Shown one piece after another: positions 1-10,226 of a DNA stretch of 64,000 nt. This stretch comes from Isoetes taiwanensis (taxonomy: Eukaryota; Streptophyta; Lycopodiopsida; Isoetales; Isoetaceae), in the NCBI GenBank assembly GCA_021234155.1, contig JAJEKV010000004.1:24593662-24657661 (forward strand), given 5' to 3'. A model generated the notes under the pieces. That model was given only the letters and a program-made list of their open reading frames with translations. It searched no databases and had not been told where the DNA came from. Numbering within the stretch: the stretch's first letter is position 1; each line of letters starts with the position of its first letter. The position numbers and the translations under genes are program-made.

Positions 1-2300
1 GTGCAGTGGCAGACCAGGTCGCACCAAGAGGGCGTAGCGAGCCTGGATCTGACTATAGAATTTGGACAACTCACGGAAGGCATGGCTTTCATCCTCAACA
101 ACCCCGGTGGTACACCGACAAAGCTCGTCACCCCGCACGGCTCTCCAATCCACCGACCGAGCGAAGATGGTGGGCCCCTGTTCAATGGGCGCGATGATCC
201 TGGCGCTTCTTCATGGGCAACCGAGAACGCGGGTAGAGTCAATGGGCCTCGAACCGTGGTGGGGTTTATGTGATGTTTGTAGTGTGCCATCTTTACCGTT
301 CTACAGAGCATTGTGGTCCCGGCTTCCCCGAGGAAACAAGAGTCCAAGTACCCTCTCGGCCTATCCCGGCCGGTGTGCGTATGCACTGGGCGCACCTATG
401 TGCCTCGTTCCAACGCGCCAGCCACCGGCTCTCTTGTCCTTCCAACAAGCCACGAGTGGATTCGCGGGCTCATCGCCCTGCCAGTAAGCCAGAGTCGCGG
501 GGCCGGCGTCGGCCATGGTGGCCACCTTACGGGAAATAAACAATGTGTCTATCGAGGGCGCATGCTTTGCGGGGGCATGAATCCCGTCTCTGCAACAAGA
601 TCTGATATGGAACTCCAGGGCTTGACCCCGAAAGTGCCCAGACAAATGTGGACTGGTGACCCCAACATACACTCTGCCACAATGACTATTGTTTTGCATT
701 GCGTCATGGCGCCTTTCAACCTCTGCGGTCACCCGAAGGCTAATGGATGCATCCCAATACATTGAGGGACGGAAATTCCACCCCGTGTACTTGTAGCCGG
801 ATGTGACCTCTACCATCGCCCTGATAAGTGGCCTTGGAGCCGGATGACGGAGGGGAGGATATGAGGACCACCTTAGTCTTGGTCGCTTGACACGCATGTC
901 CGTGGCACGGCAAAATGTGTCCGGGGCATCTAGGTGTGCCTGCATGCCCTCCGGTGTATGGGCCAAGAGGTCCACATCATCCGCATAGATGAGTCATTTG
1001 GATGACCTGGTGCAAGAGTCAGATACCGCCCCCCATTGACAAGAAGCCGGGTTTCCAACCGGTCAATGTAAAGTCCCAAGAGTGTGGGTGAGAGGGACAA
1101 CCTTGCCTAACTCCAATCTTTGGCGACAAATGGCTGTCCTTCCGGTTGCATGCGGCTGTCTGCGGCTCTCGTCAGATCACGTACGCTGCGTTCTGCAGAT
1201 CCACGGGGAGCCCAAGATGGTGCAATCTAAGCCCACAACTTTTCAGGAGGTACAGGTCGAAAGCTTTTGCAAAGTTCACAAAAGCAATGAAGACAAGTCC
1301 TCCCAGGCGGTTCTAGCCGTCCCCGACCAAGGCCACGAGTGTGAAGATGTGATCAATGGTCAAATGTCGGGTCGGAAGCCCCGCACAGGTAAGTGCCGAT
1401 TTTTTGTTTGCCTCCCAAAAGGTGGTTACACCGCTATTCGAGAATGCCCACCAACGGCTTGGCAAACACCGAAATGACCATGATGGTTTCGGTAATTGGT
1501 TGGACAAATTAATGGGTCCCCCGCTTTGTAGATCGGAACAAGCGCCTGTGGTCCATGGCCAGGAAAACCCTCTTGCGGCCCTGTTGAACAAGTCAAAGCA
1601 AGGGCCGGGCACCATGGGTCATTACGCCCACTTGAGCAACTCCGGGCTGCGGGCCTCTAAGTCTGTTGCCATCCCATTAGCCCGGTGGCGCAGCCCCTCT
1701 TCGACATCTTCTTACGTGATCACCAGGTGTGGGCCATATTCTTGGGGCACATCATCGTGTTCTCGATGGATCATAAAAGGCGCTGCGTGTATCGCTCCCA
1801 TTGCTCGCCGTGATGTGCCCCATAGGTCGTGGCCCTTTGGAGTACCATCGCGCCGAAAAGTTCTGGTGGGTGTCTAGTAGGCGAACATTTCTTCTTGGTG
1901 CCTTGCCGGGTACCTTGCCTTTGTTTCCTTGAGGAAGGCGCGGTGATGGCTGGTGGCCTGAGCTCGCGTGTCCTGATCCACGATGAGGCGGAGTCTTGGC
2001 GTTTGCGTTCCTTACACTCGGCATCAAACCATCCATTACGCGGAAGGTTGCGGCCTCGATCTGCGGCATGGGGGGAGGTCTCCCAAAGCGGTTTGTCGCC
2101 CCGCTTGCGAGGAGCTCAACCCGGTTAGTTCGGTTTGCTGCTCAGCGTGTGGGCCGCAGAAGCTGTCGGGAGGGCTTCTGCGAGCATGTCGGCGTAACCT
2201 TCCGCCGCTCATAATCCAAGTGCAACCAGGTCGGCAAGGTCTTTACTCGAGAGGGCCGTAGCGGCCGAGCCAGGCTTCACATAGAGTGGGAGGTGATGCG
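1..2300 (-). pseudogene. Decayed LINE reverse transcriptase, non-LTR retrotransposon fragment
   Basis: Read on the minus strand, short frames give an RT domain in the correct order. An RT entry segment with GDPINLSN lies near 1500-1540. A palm segment with the pattern F-A-K-A-F-D lies near 1265. RQGCPLSPTLLGLYIDRLE lies near 1045-1105, and the catalytic YADDV lies near 980-995. It is followed by LLAHTPEGMQAHLD and then a thumb-like stretch to about 360. The two Asp of YADD are intact, but the coding is broken by many stops and frameshifts. I see no endonuclease or poly(A) tail; the 3' end may lie left of the window. The segment 1616-2300 reads on the same strand but I could not match it to a domain. 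The block is CpG-rich and GC-rich compared with the L1 at 5.5-13.4 kb, so it is a different family. Confidence 0.75.
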
Positions 2301-2489
2301 AGTGGGCCTCCTCGTCTTGATTTGTCCGCGTGTTTACGCGTGAAAATTGCTGACAAGGTGTACATCCTGTGCAGCCACTATAACATAATCCACGACACTA
2401 GTTCCGTCGCTGTTATTGTCCTGTCTGCAAGTGTACCCGTGGGAAGAGGGCCATTGTGGTAGGCCATTGCATCAGATCACAAAAAAAGT
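2301..2489. other. Unassigned spacer
   Basis: No convincing coding, repeat or RNA signal is visible. It separates the LINE relic from the SINE-like copy. Confidence 0.4.
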
Positions 2490-2985
2490 ATAGGAAAATA
2501 TCTCCCTTCTCAAGCATGTAAAAGTATTAAGGGTGTTGCTTAGAGGACTCTTCAAAAAGGTTTTGTTCTTCTTTTATGGAGGTTCGAGTCTCTGTATTGC
2601 TGGAATATGCAACCAATGCAAATCATAAGATATTTGATTACAAATACAGTGCGATCGAGTGTGACCAATCATTTCTAAGCGTATTCGCACCGGGTGCACG
2701 CTTGACATATAGGAGTCGTAGAATGCCTGAATCCGACGCCCATGGGGTGTTGGACGCGACGAGTGTGAATAAGCAAGGGCATTTGTATGTCTGCGGTGCC
2801 ATAACTGGTGGCATAGATTCACTAGCTTAGTGTTTCAAAAGAAAGTTATTACAAACACTAGCAGACCGTCTTTCAGTATGTAGCACAATAATAGTGGGTT
2901 CCAGGGGATTTACTGTGAATTCATACATCATCATTCTTGAGACCGTAGACCATACCCCTAAAACAATATAAAGGGTTATTATATA
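2490..2985 (+). mobile_element. SINE-like element, copy A
   Basis: GGAGGTTCGAGTCTC at about 2578-2592 looks like a Pol III B box. A poor A-box-like stretch lies about 50 nt upstream. The 3' part (about 2880-2980) has the same order of words as 22552-22641: CACAATAA, then TCCAGGG, then CATTCTTGAGACC, then AAAACAAT and GGGTTATT. Two dispersed copies sharing a tRNA-like head and a common tail fit a tRNA-derived SINE. The middle (2620-2870) is longer than in copy B and may be an insertion. No target duplication was found. Confidence 0.4.
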
Positions 2986-3245
2986 TCGTTATATATATAA
3001 AACACACTTTGATGTGTGGGACACATCGGTTGCTCCTTTCCATCTAGGCCGTTGAATTTCAGGGGTTAAATCTCGGCCACATATTGAGATGTGTGTACAT
3101 GCATTGTGACGTTCCAAAGACGATTATCTGGTCCCGGGGCGATATCTTTGTCTTGCCACGCCCGCAGCGTATTACCACCCCGACCGACGGCGTGCGCCGA
3201 CATGTAGCCAGGCGGGTAGCCCCTAGGGGGCAACTTGCAAGGAGT

Positions 3246-3412
3246 GTGCATTTATTAATGTGCACATTTACCCATGTGCACATTTATCTAGGTGCACATT
3301 TTCCCATGTGGACACTTTATGCCAAGTGGGCCATACCCAAGTGTGCAATTAATGTGCACATTTTCCAACGTGCACATTTATTAAAGTGCACACCTTTCCA
3401 TGTGGGCACATT
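3246..3412 (+). repeat. Degenerate GTGCACATTT repeats
   Basis: About eight copies of GTGCACATTT or close variants (GTGTGCATTT, GTGGACACTTT, GTGGGCACATTT) lie here at irregular 17-30 nt spacing. GTGCAC is itself palindromic. The array ends about 90 nt before a TATA-like box, which is where U3 enhancer repeats sit in a plant LTR. Confidence 0.6.
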
Positions 3413-3499
3413 TTGCCACCTAGCCATTAAAGGCAAGTGGGCCCATTCCCAATTATCCCACATGCCTAAAGGGGATAATTGGAAACCCTAGCCAACCCC

Positions 3500-3550
3500 T
3501 TGTCTATTTAAGAAGGGAAACCCTAACTTGCCCATTTTTCGTTTCTAGGG
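3500..3550 (+). promoter_or_regulatory. Core promoter-like segment of a probable LTR
   Basis: CTATTTAAGAAGGGAAACCCTAAC at 3502 onward has a TATA-like CTATTTAA and then AAACCCTAA, a telobox-like word common near plant retrotransposon starts. It follows the GTGCAC repeats. I infer a U3/R junction, but no matching second LTR was found in the window. Confidence 0.35.
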
Positions 3551-4620
3551 TTTTAGAGCTCTGTTTTGACTGCCCCAGAGGTCAAAACCGCATCCCAGAC
3601 TCTGTTTGAACGAATTGCCCCATTAGTTTCCCTTGATTCGAGCAGTTTAGCAGGATGGTCGAACTCAGGTCAGGAGGAGGAACTCTTGTCAATTTAATAG
3701 CCTAAACCATCTTCTAGTCATTAAATCAGTAGGTTTAGCCTATTAAATTGCCCAGAGCAGCCCTCTAGATCTCTAGATACCAGACTCTAACTAAAGAACC
3801 TAACTCTATGATATAGATTAGATCTTGTTCTTTAGTTCTTCTGTGATGTATATGGATGATGTATCTCTATGAACTCCTTGTATTGGGAAGGGGGGTAGAG
3901 ACCTAAAGCTTGGTAGTAGATGCTCCTAGATTAGCCTCTCTAGCACACTATAGATTCGGCCTGTGCACAAGAGCCACACCTGGTTGTGGATGAAGGGGCC
4001 AGACTGGCTTAGAAGGAGGTTCGTGTCCTGACCCTTGAATGATCCCTCTGGTGTGTAAGGCCTACCAGGGATCATTGTGACTAGGTCTAATGGCTTACCA
4101 CTGAGTGTGGGTAAGGCATGGGCTCGACACCCGTGAAATCGTGTACATTTTCCAGTGGGTTCAGTCGAATAAGGGCAGTGGCCCTCTAGTCACCTTGGGT
4201 CAGCATGTAGACCTCTGGAGGGAGTGATCCCTACCTGCCCCATCCCGGGCCGAGGAGATGCAACCCGGGAATAGCCCTTTGGCTATGCCTCCGTGAGCCT
4301 CTGATCAGTCCCAACACTTTTCACCTACTCGCAAAGTGTGCACAGGAGGGGCGGATGGAGTGGACAACCCTAAGCCATGTTCTTATGCCAGCCAAATCCA
4401 TTGCCATGAATTCTGTCTGCAATGAACTCTGGAGACCCAAGCCGTCAGTCATCCCTTGAGTCTAAGCCTTGGGTAGGATTTCCCATATGTATTGTGCTGA
4501 TCTTTCTCTATGCAGATGTGATGGGCCACCCTTCGAGGTGGATATGTGATGATATTGTATACTGACATGTATGTTTACGCTTTCGCAGCTAGGTAGGCCC
4601 TGAGGGAGACGGGGTAAATG
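3551..4620. other. Non-coding LTR- or leader-like sequence
   Basis: There is no ORF or domain here. The sequence is mixed-composition, non-repetitive DNA downstream of the promoter-like segment. It fits the R/U5 and leader part of an old LTR element, but this is inference from position only. Confidence 0.3.
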
Positions 4621-4736
4621 ACCCCTTCACTCTTCCCACTGGAACCCGTTACGGTTGCAGTGTTATGTGGAGGGCCCTGTATCGGCATGGAGCTGGTATG
4701 GGGGATGAACTCCTGTTTGTATACGGTGAGTGCACC
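4621..4736. repeat. 116-bp exact direct repeat, copy 1
   Basis: Every base matches 20290-20405. The match starts and stops abruptly, and the sequence on each side is unrelated or only weakly similar (AGTAGGG then ACGTC just past the right end of both). An open frame crosses it on the minus strand, but the protein is not one I recognise. Confidence 0.95.
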
Positions 4737-4838
4737 ATTATCACAGTAGGGGACGTCCGCGATGGTATCGAGCAATGTTCTTGGAGACCAAGAGCAAAGC
4801 ACTGGCCATGCTCCCAGTAGTACTAACTTGATAAGATT

Positions 4839-5003
4839 CTCAAACCTCGAAAAATGGGGAAATGTTTTTCTCAAACCTCGAAAAATGGGGAAATTTTTTT
4901 CTCATTTTTGTAGTATATGCTAACCTCGAAAAATGGGGAAATTTTTTTCTCAAACCTCGAAAAATTGAGAATTTTTTTTCTCATTTTTGTAGTATATGCT
5001 AAG
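4839..5003 (+). repeat. Tandem repeat, CTCGAAAAATGGGGAAAT unit
   Basis: Four units of AACCTCGAAAAATGGGGAAA plus a T run are visible. Two of them are followed by CTCATTTTTGTAGTATATGC, giving a higher-order period of about 80 bp. It adjoins the 109-bp array. Confidence 0.85.
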
Positions 5004-5004
5004 C

Positions 5005-5510
5005 TAATAACAGTTAAAGTGAATAAAAACATAAAAAGACAAAAATTAGTGAGCCAAATAGGATTGTCTCACGCATCGCGCCAGGACAGATAATGGAAAT
5101 CTCATTTTCAGCCTAATAACAGTTAAAGTGAATAAAAACATAAAAAGACAAAAATTAGTGAGCCAAATAGGATTGTCTCACGCATCGCGCCAGGACAGAT
5201 AATGGAAATCTCATTTTCAGCACAATAATAATTAGTGAGCCAAATAGGATTGTCTCACGCATCGCGCCAGGACAGATAATGGAAATCTCATTTTCAGCCT
5301 AATAACAGTTAAAGTGAATAAAAACATAAAAAGACAAAAATTAGTGAGCGAATAGGATTGTCTCACGTATCACGTCAGGACAGATAATGGAAATCTCATT
5401 TTCAGCCTGGGCGCAATAATTAGTGAGCCAAATAGGATTGTCTCACGCATCGCGCGAGGACAGATAATGGAAATCTCATTTTCAGCCTGGGCGCAATGTG
5501 TGAGACATTG
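5005..5510 (+). repeat. Tandem array, 109-bp and about 80-bp units
   Basis: Full units begin at 5005, 5114 and 5300 with TAATAACAGTTAAAGTGAAT. Shorter units begin at 5222 and 5408. All contain TAGGATTGTCTCAC, GCGCCAGGACAGATAATGG and CTCATTTTCAGC. The last unit ends in TGGGCGCAATGTGTGAGAC, which completes a hairpin with the GTCTCAC part. Confidence 0.9.
5440..5506. repeat. 67-bp inverted-repeat hairpin, copy 1
   Basis: The left arm GTCTCACGCATCGCGC pairs imperfectly with the right arm GGGCGCAATGTGTGAGAC. The loop contains a second small inverted repeat, AATGG with TCATT. The same architecture occurs at 14099-14168 and 14312-14378. Confidence 0.7.
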
Positions 5511-5537
5511 CTTCCAAAACACCTTGAAAAGTCGTGA

Positions 5538-5546
5538 GTTAATTCG

Positions 5547-5552
<6 letters not shown>
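5538..5552. repeat. Target site duplication of the L1, 3' side
   Basis: GTTAATTCGAATTTT is identical to 13398-13412. The poly(A) tail (T run on this strand) starts inside it, so the exact boundary within the T run cannot be fixed. Confidence 0.9.
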
Positions 5553-5581
<29 letters not shown>

Positions 5582-5582
<1 letters not shown>

Positions 5583-6740
5583 AAAGTAAGAGTTGGTTTT
5601 GTCATTAATTATAAAATCTCAGAGATACAATGTAATAGCATGCCCTTAAACTAAGCATACCAAAAAGTGTATCAGAATCAGCCAATAACAGTAATAACAG
5701 GACACTTAAAAGAGTTTGTATCCAGTGAAAAGGATGAGTCAGAATAATGAGCAGCTACACTTAAGAAGATCCGATGGTACTCCCATTCTTGGAGTATAGA
5801 AAAATTTTGTAACCTCTACAATGCCGTGTAGAATTTGAGAACCTTGAGAGAGAACCCGATAACACCCAAAATTGAATCCACCAAAAAGGTAAGCCGGACA
5901 CTAAATAAAATAAGAGCAAAGGCGTGTTTCTGGAGGATGGGCCAACAACAAGGATATATCAGTGCGGGATGAGAAAACAATTGAAGTATGCATTGAATCC
6001 ATCGTAGTCCCGAAAAGATAATGATTGGGTGCCCAATTATTATAGTAGCATAAGGCGGAACATGTCTCTTCCTTCCAAGAGCAAAAAAAGAGAACCATAG
6101 AGGTCGATTAGCGGTTTGTGGTTATAATACATGGTTACGTACCTAGTCGGTGAGTCTCATTAAAAAGGAAATTGTTGATAGACGAAAACATCCAAAGGCA
6201 ATGAAGTTGCACAACCTCTCTGCAAAAAATGCTGCGCCCACAAATCTTCACTTTCTTTCGGTGTCTCCTATGCCCTTTTTCATGAGAAAAGATTCCATAG
6301 AGGAGGCAATGTCATTCTTCATAATGTGGTCGGTTGAAGTCATTTGAAAGGAGGCTGCTCTTTGTCAATTTATTTCTCCCCTCTCCACCTTGAATTCAAG
6401 ATACTCTAGGATCATCGGTGAGAAACAAATTAGAATCCACAACATTAAGATTTGAAGCAAATAAAAGCTGTAGTGTCCCCTAAAGCGCCCAAAGACCTCC
6501 CATTTCTGTCAAAGTTAGTACCAAATTTCTTTTTTATGAAGCGGTTGCAATAGTCTCAAAGTCAAACTGAAAATGCATCTTAATCCAAAAGATAGAAGGA
6601 TTCTTATGACCATATAACACGATTTCTTGCTTTCCAAATATTCCATAAAGCTATGTAAATGATTGAATTTGTAAACATATCATTATGTTGAATAAGGGAG
6701 AGAAGATCTCCATTATTCCCAATACCAAATCTAGCGACAA
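5582..6740 (-). other. L1 3' untranslated region
   Basis: This AT-rich stretch lies between the zf-RVT coding end and the poly(A) tail, with no domain of its own. The end next to the tail reads TTTTGAAAG on the plus strand, as does the tail of the second L1 at 22652. Confidence 0.6.
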
Positions 6741-9700
6741 TCCGGTTCAAAAATCATCTAACTTACGACAAAAGAAAATATGAGAAAAGTCCTCTAGATT
6801 ATTACAATTTAAGGGGCAATTTCTTTGAGATGTTAGGATTTCTTTTGGAAACAGAGACCCGATTATTGAGGCGCCATTAGCAAGTAACGGATAAAATAAG
6901 AAATTTTTGGAGGACAATAAGAATTCCAAACATTATGGAAAAAGACTCTTAAAATTTGATCATAAGAAATAGACCATTTTAGCATAGCTTTGCAATTATC
7001 CATGTTAGAGGACATAGCATTATATACATCCTTCACTTTGTAGACTCCTTTTCCTTTTATAGTCCAATCGGGTTTATCGAGATTGGGGGATAAGTTGTGA
7101 GAAAGGGTTTAATAAGAGCATAGATTTTTTATCGGATGATGTACCTCCAATCATACCCTTGAGTCTAGTCCAAGAGATAACTCTCCCATCAATAATCAAG
7201 TCCTTAAGGTAAAGGAAACCAGCCTCGGACCACTTCTTATATATTCTAGGATGCTTGATGGCAAGAAACGGGAGAATTTTGCTCAACTAAAATTGGATTC
7301 CAGGAAGATTGTAGTATCTTCATGAAGCTTTTCCCTAGCAATAAAATGGAAGTTAGGAGAGATAACATTCCAAGCCTTGATAAGATTACACATAAGAGGT
7401 GAAATATTAGTGGCGGTCTCAACCTGATTGAAGGCGATGAGGGAGCAAGTCTTTGAATAGAGGGGTGACCATGAGGATGACTCAGAGTTAATCCAATATC
7501 GATGAGTTTACAGGCCGGAGAAGGATTCCCATGAATTGATTTCCATATAAACTTCCCAAAGCAAGAGCTTGTGCTTGTGCGAAAAAGATTTTGCATCCTA
7601 AACCACCCGGAAGATTTAAACTGCGGATAGAATTCCAGTTGACCAAATGACTACCTTTCCAAATAAAGTTTAGAGGATTTTCTCAAGCTCGGATAGACAC
7701 ATTTTGGAGCCACCAAGGCTGTTGAGAAGTATACATGAGAGCTAGCAAAAACGGCATTAGCAATAATAGTTACGCTTTGCTAGAAAAGATAGTTCTGTAA
7801 TTGTTCGGTTTCTTTTTATTCTCGGGAGGATAGGATCCCAAAGGCCTTTGATAGTATGATCCATAGCAAGAGGCATACCTAGAAGCTTGGTTGCACGATT
7901 GGAGGGGAGGACATTTATCCCAGCTAAAGTTGGAGTATTGACATCTCCAATAATCAAACTTTTGTTCAAGTTCAAATGGATACCGGATCACGTGAGAGAA
8001 TTGACCTAAAATCTTGAGGAAGAGATTGATGTTTTGAAGATCAGCATCAAGAAAGGAGAAGGTGTCATCGGCATATTGGAGAATGGTGATACTATCATTG
8101 GAATTTGGTAGATTTAGGCCTTTTAAATGAGCTGAATTACGATAATGCAAAACAACCTTAGTTAGGAGCTCAGCAGACCACTAAGAATAAATAGGGAGCA
8201 AGAGGACATCCTTGCCTTACTCCACAAGAGAGAGGGAAGAAACCGATTAGGGACACCATTTATAAGAATAGGCTGAGTTCGATCTAGCATTGAGACCATG
8301 AATAAGATTAATAATCTTTGGATGGAAACCAATTTTGGACATTGCAAAATCTAAGAAATCCCACCTAACGAAATCAAATGCTCTCTTGAAATCTAATTTA
8401 AGGAGAATGCAATTTTGATTTGAAATTTTATTCAGTCTGCAGACCCTCCATAGCAGCCACATAGTTATCGAGAATGAATCTATTTGGAAGAAAAGCGATT
8501 GAGTTGGGCTAATATTTCTTTGAAGAAAGTTTTTTGATCCCGAGAGCAATGATCTTGGCACAAAGTTTATATGTAGTGTTTGTGAGAGAGATTGGTCTCA
8601 GTCTTGGAACTTTGAAGGGTGATCAACCTTAGGAACCAAAGTGATCAGGGCCCTTTGGAAATAGAAGGATGAAGATGATTAGAATTCGGGAAAGCGATAA
8701 CTAGAGATCGGGTCATTTAGAGAATGTCCCGAATTTGATATAAAATTCAGGCTGGGAAACCATCGGGGCCGGGAGATTTACCATTACTAAAGGACTTGAG
8801 GGTGTCATAAATCTCATTATGAGAAGGAATGGCAGCCGAGACTTCGTCCATGGATTCGAGGATCGGGTAAAATATTATTGACTAAGGAATAAAAGTCATT
8901 TGCATCCGAGATCTCATTGGGAGGAATTGGTTTGTCTTTAAAAGGTCCATGTATCTACTCTTGAAGAAATTAGCAATGTCGAATGAGAATTATATTTAAT
9001 ATCCCGATCATCAATAGTCTCGATAATGGAGTTTCTAAGAACTCTACTTTTGGCTACCACTGAAGAAAAAAACACGAGGAGCGAGTCCATATCATTAGTA
9101 TATTTGATCTTGCATCTAATTGCGAGCCTTTAGCTTCAATCTCCTCAATACTTTTGATTTTTCTCTCAAGAATTTCTTCCCCTACTTGAAGGTTAGAGCT
9201 GGAAGGATCATTTTGGAGTAAGGATCTAATTTCCTTCATATACATGAGAAGCTGGTTTTTTTCTTTGCTGCACTTATCTTTGATAAGCTTAGACCAGTTC
9301 TTAATCCATCTTTTGACTTCCTTGATTTTAGAGTAGAAAAGCTTCATAGGAGGCATAGAGTTACCAGCAAACCTATTAGTCAGCTCATCATAGAAAGTTC
9401 TGAATTGGGAGCAGAAATTTTCATTCTCGAGAAGAGAAGAGTTAAATTTATAAGGAGTGCTCCCTTCTCTTTGAATCCTAATAGCATGGGAGGTATGAAG
9501 GAATTGAGGCTGATGGTCAGAAATGGAGGTTCCTTCATCACTTGTTACATAACTATTGTCCCAAAAGGCTGTAGATGGATTGGAAACATAAAATCTGTCA
9601 AGAGTGCAATAAACCCTTGCTCTATCTTTTTGCTTATTAGACCAAGTGTAGGTGGCTGTGGAAGAGGGAATATGAATGAGATTGTTATCAGAGATAAGCA

Positions 9701-10199
9701 GATCCCAGTTCTGCTTTTCAGTTGAGGACATATTTATTTTATTTCCCAACTTAAAATCCCAAGAAGGGGTATTATTGAAGTCTCCAGCAACAATCCAGTT
9801 GTCTATAGTTTGAGATCCCAACCAACTATTAATTTCACTCCATATAGGTTCCCTATCTTTTGGAGAGGTAGGGGCATATATATTGATGATTCCAAAATTG
9901 GAATTCGAAACAGAGCAAATCATAGCCTGCCAAGCTTTGGAAGGGCTATTGTAGAAGGAGGAATGCTTGATGTCTTTTTTTCAAACAATGGCTAAACCAC
10001 CACTAGCCCCAGAAGAGTTAATCCAGATTGAAGAAGAAGAAGGGTATATCCAATCCCCCAAATTGCTACATTCAAAAGAGGGAAGTTTAAGCTCTTGAAG
10101 AAGGATTATATCAGCATTATACATCCTGATTTGAGCAATAGCCCTTCTTCTTTTCAAAGGACCTTTTATGCCTCTAAGGTTCCAGGAAAGAATCTTCAT
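6741..10199 (-). pseudogene. L1 ORF2: AP endonuclease, reverse transcriptase, zf-RVT
   Basis: The ORF2 product nicks the target and primes reverse transcription there. The start at 10199 reads MKILSWNLRGIKGPLKRRR, the usual N-terminus of plant L1 endonucleases; the catalytic Glu of LLQELKL follows. Downstream come GDFNNTP (about 9770) and SDHQP (about 9510), then RT motifs LDFKRAFDFVRWDF (about 8360-8400), VRQGCPLAPYLF (about 8195-8235) and YADDT (about 8070). A Cys/His zinc-binding segment with C-P-L-N-C-N and H-I-F-F-C lies at 6760-6830. Breaks include a stop directly after GGLAIV near 9990, where a Trp codon would be expected, and frameshifts through the RT. It starts 28 nt after the ORF1 stop, the normal L1 layout. 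Confidence 0.88.
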
Positions 10200-10226
10200 T
10201 ATAAGTAGGAAGATAGAAAAGGCAAA

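Noticed and set aside
361-975. Independent gene of 204 codons
   Set aside because: It starts inside the YADD motif context and continues the RT thumb of the LINE relic.
5420-5605. Open frame with a long Lys run
   Set aside because: It is the translation of the L1 poly(A) tail and flanking repeat, not a gene.
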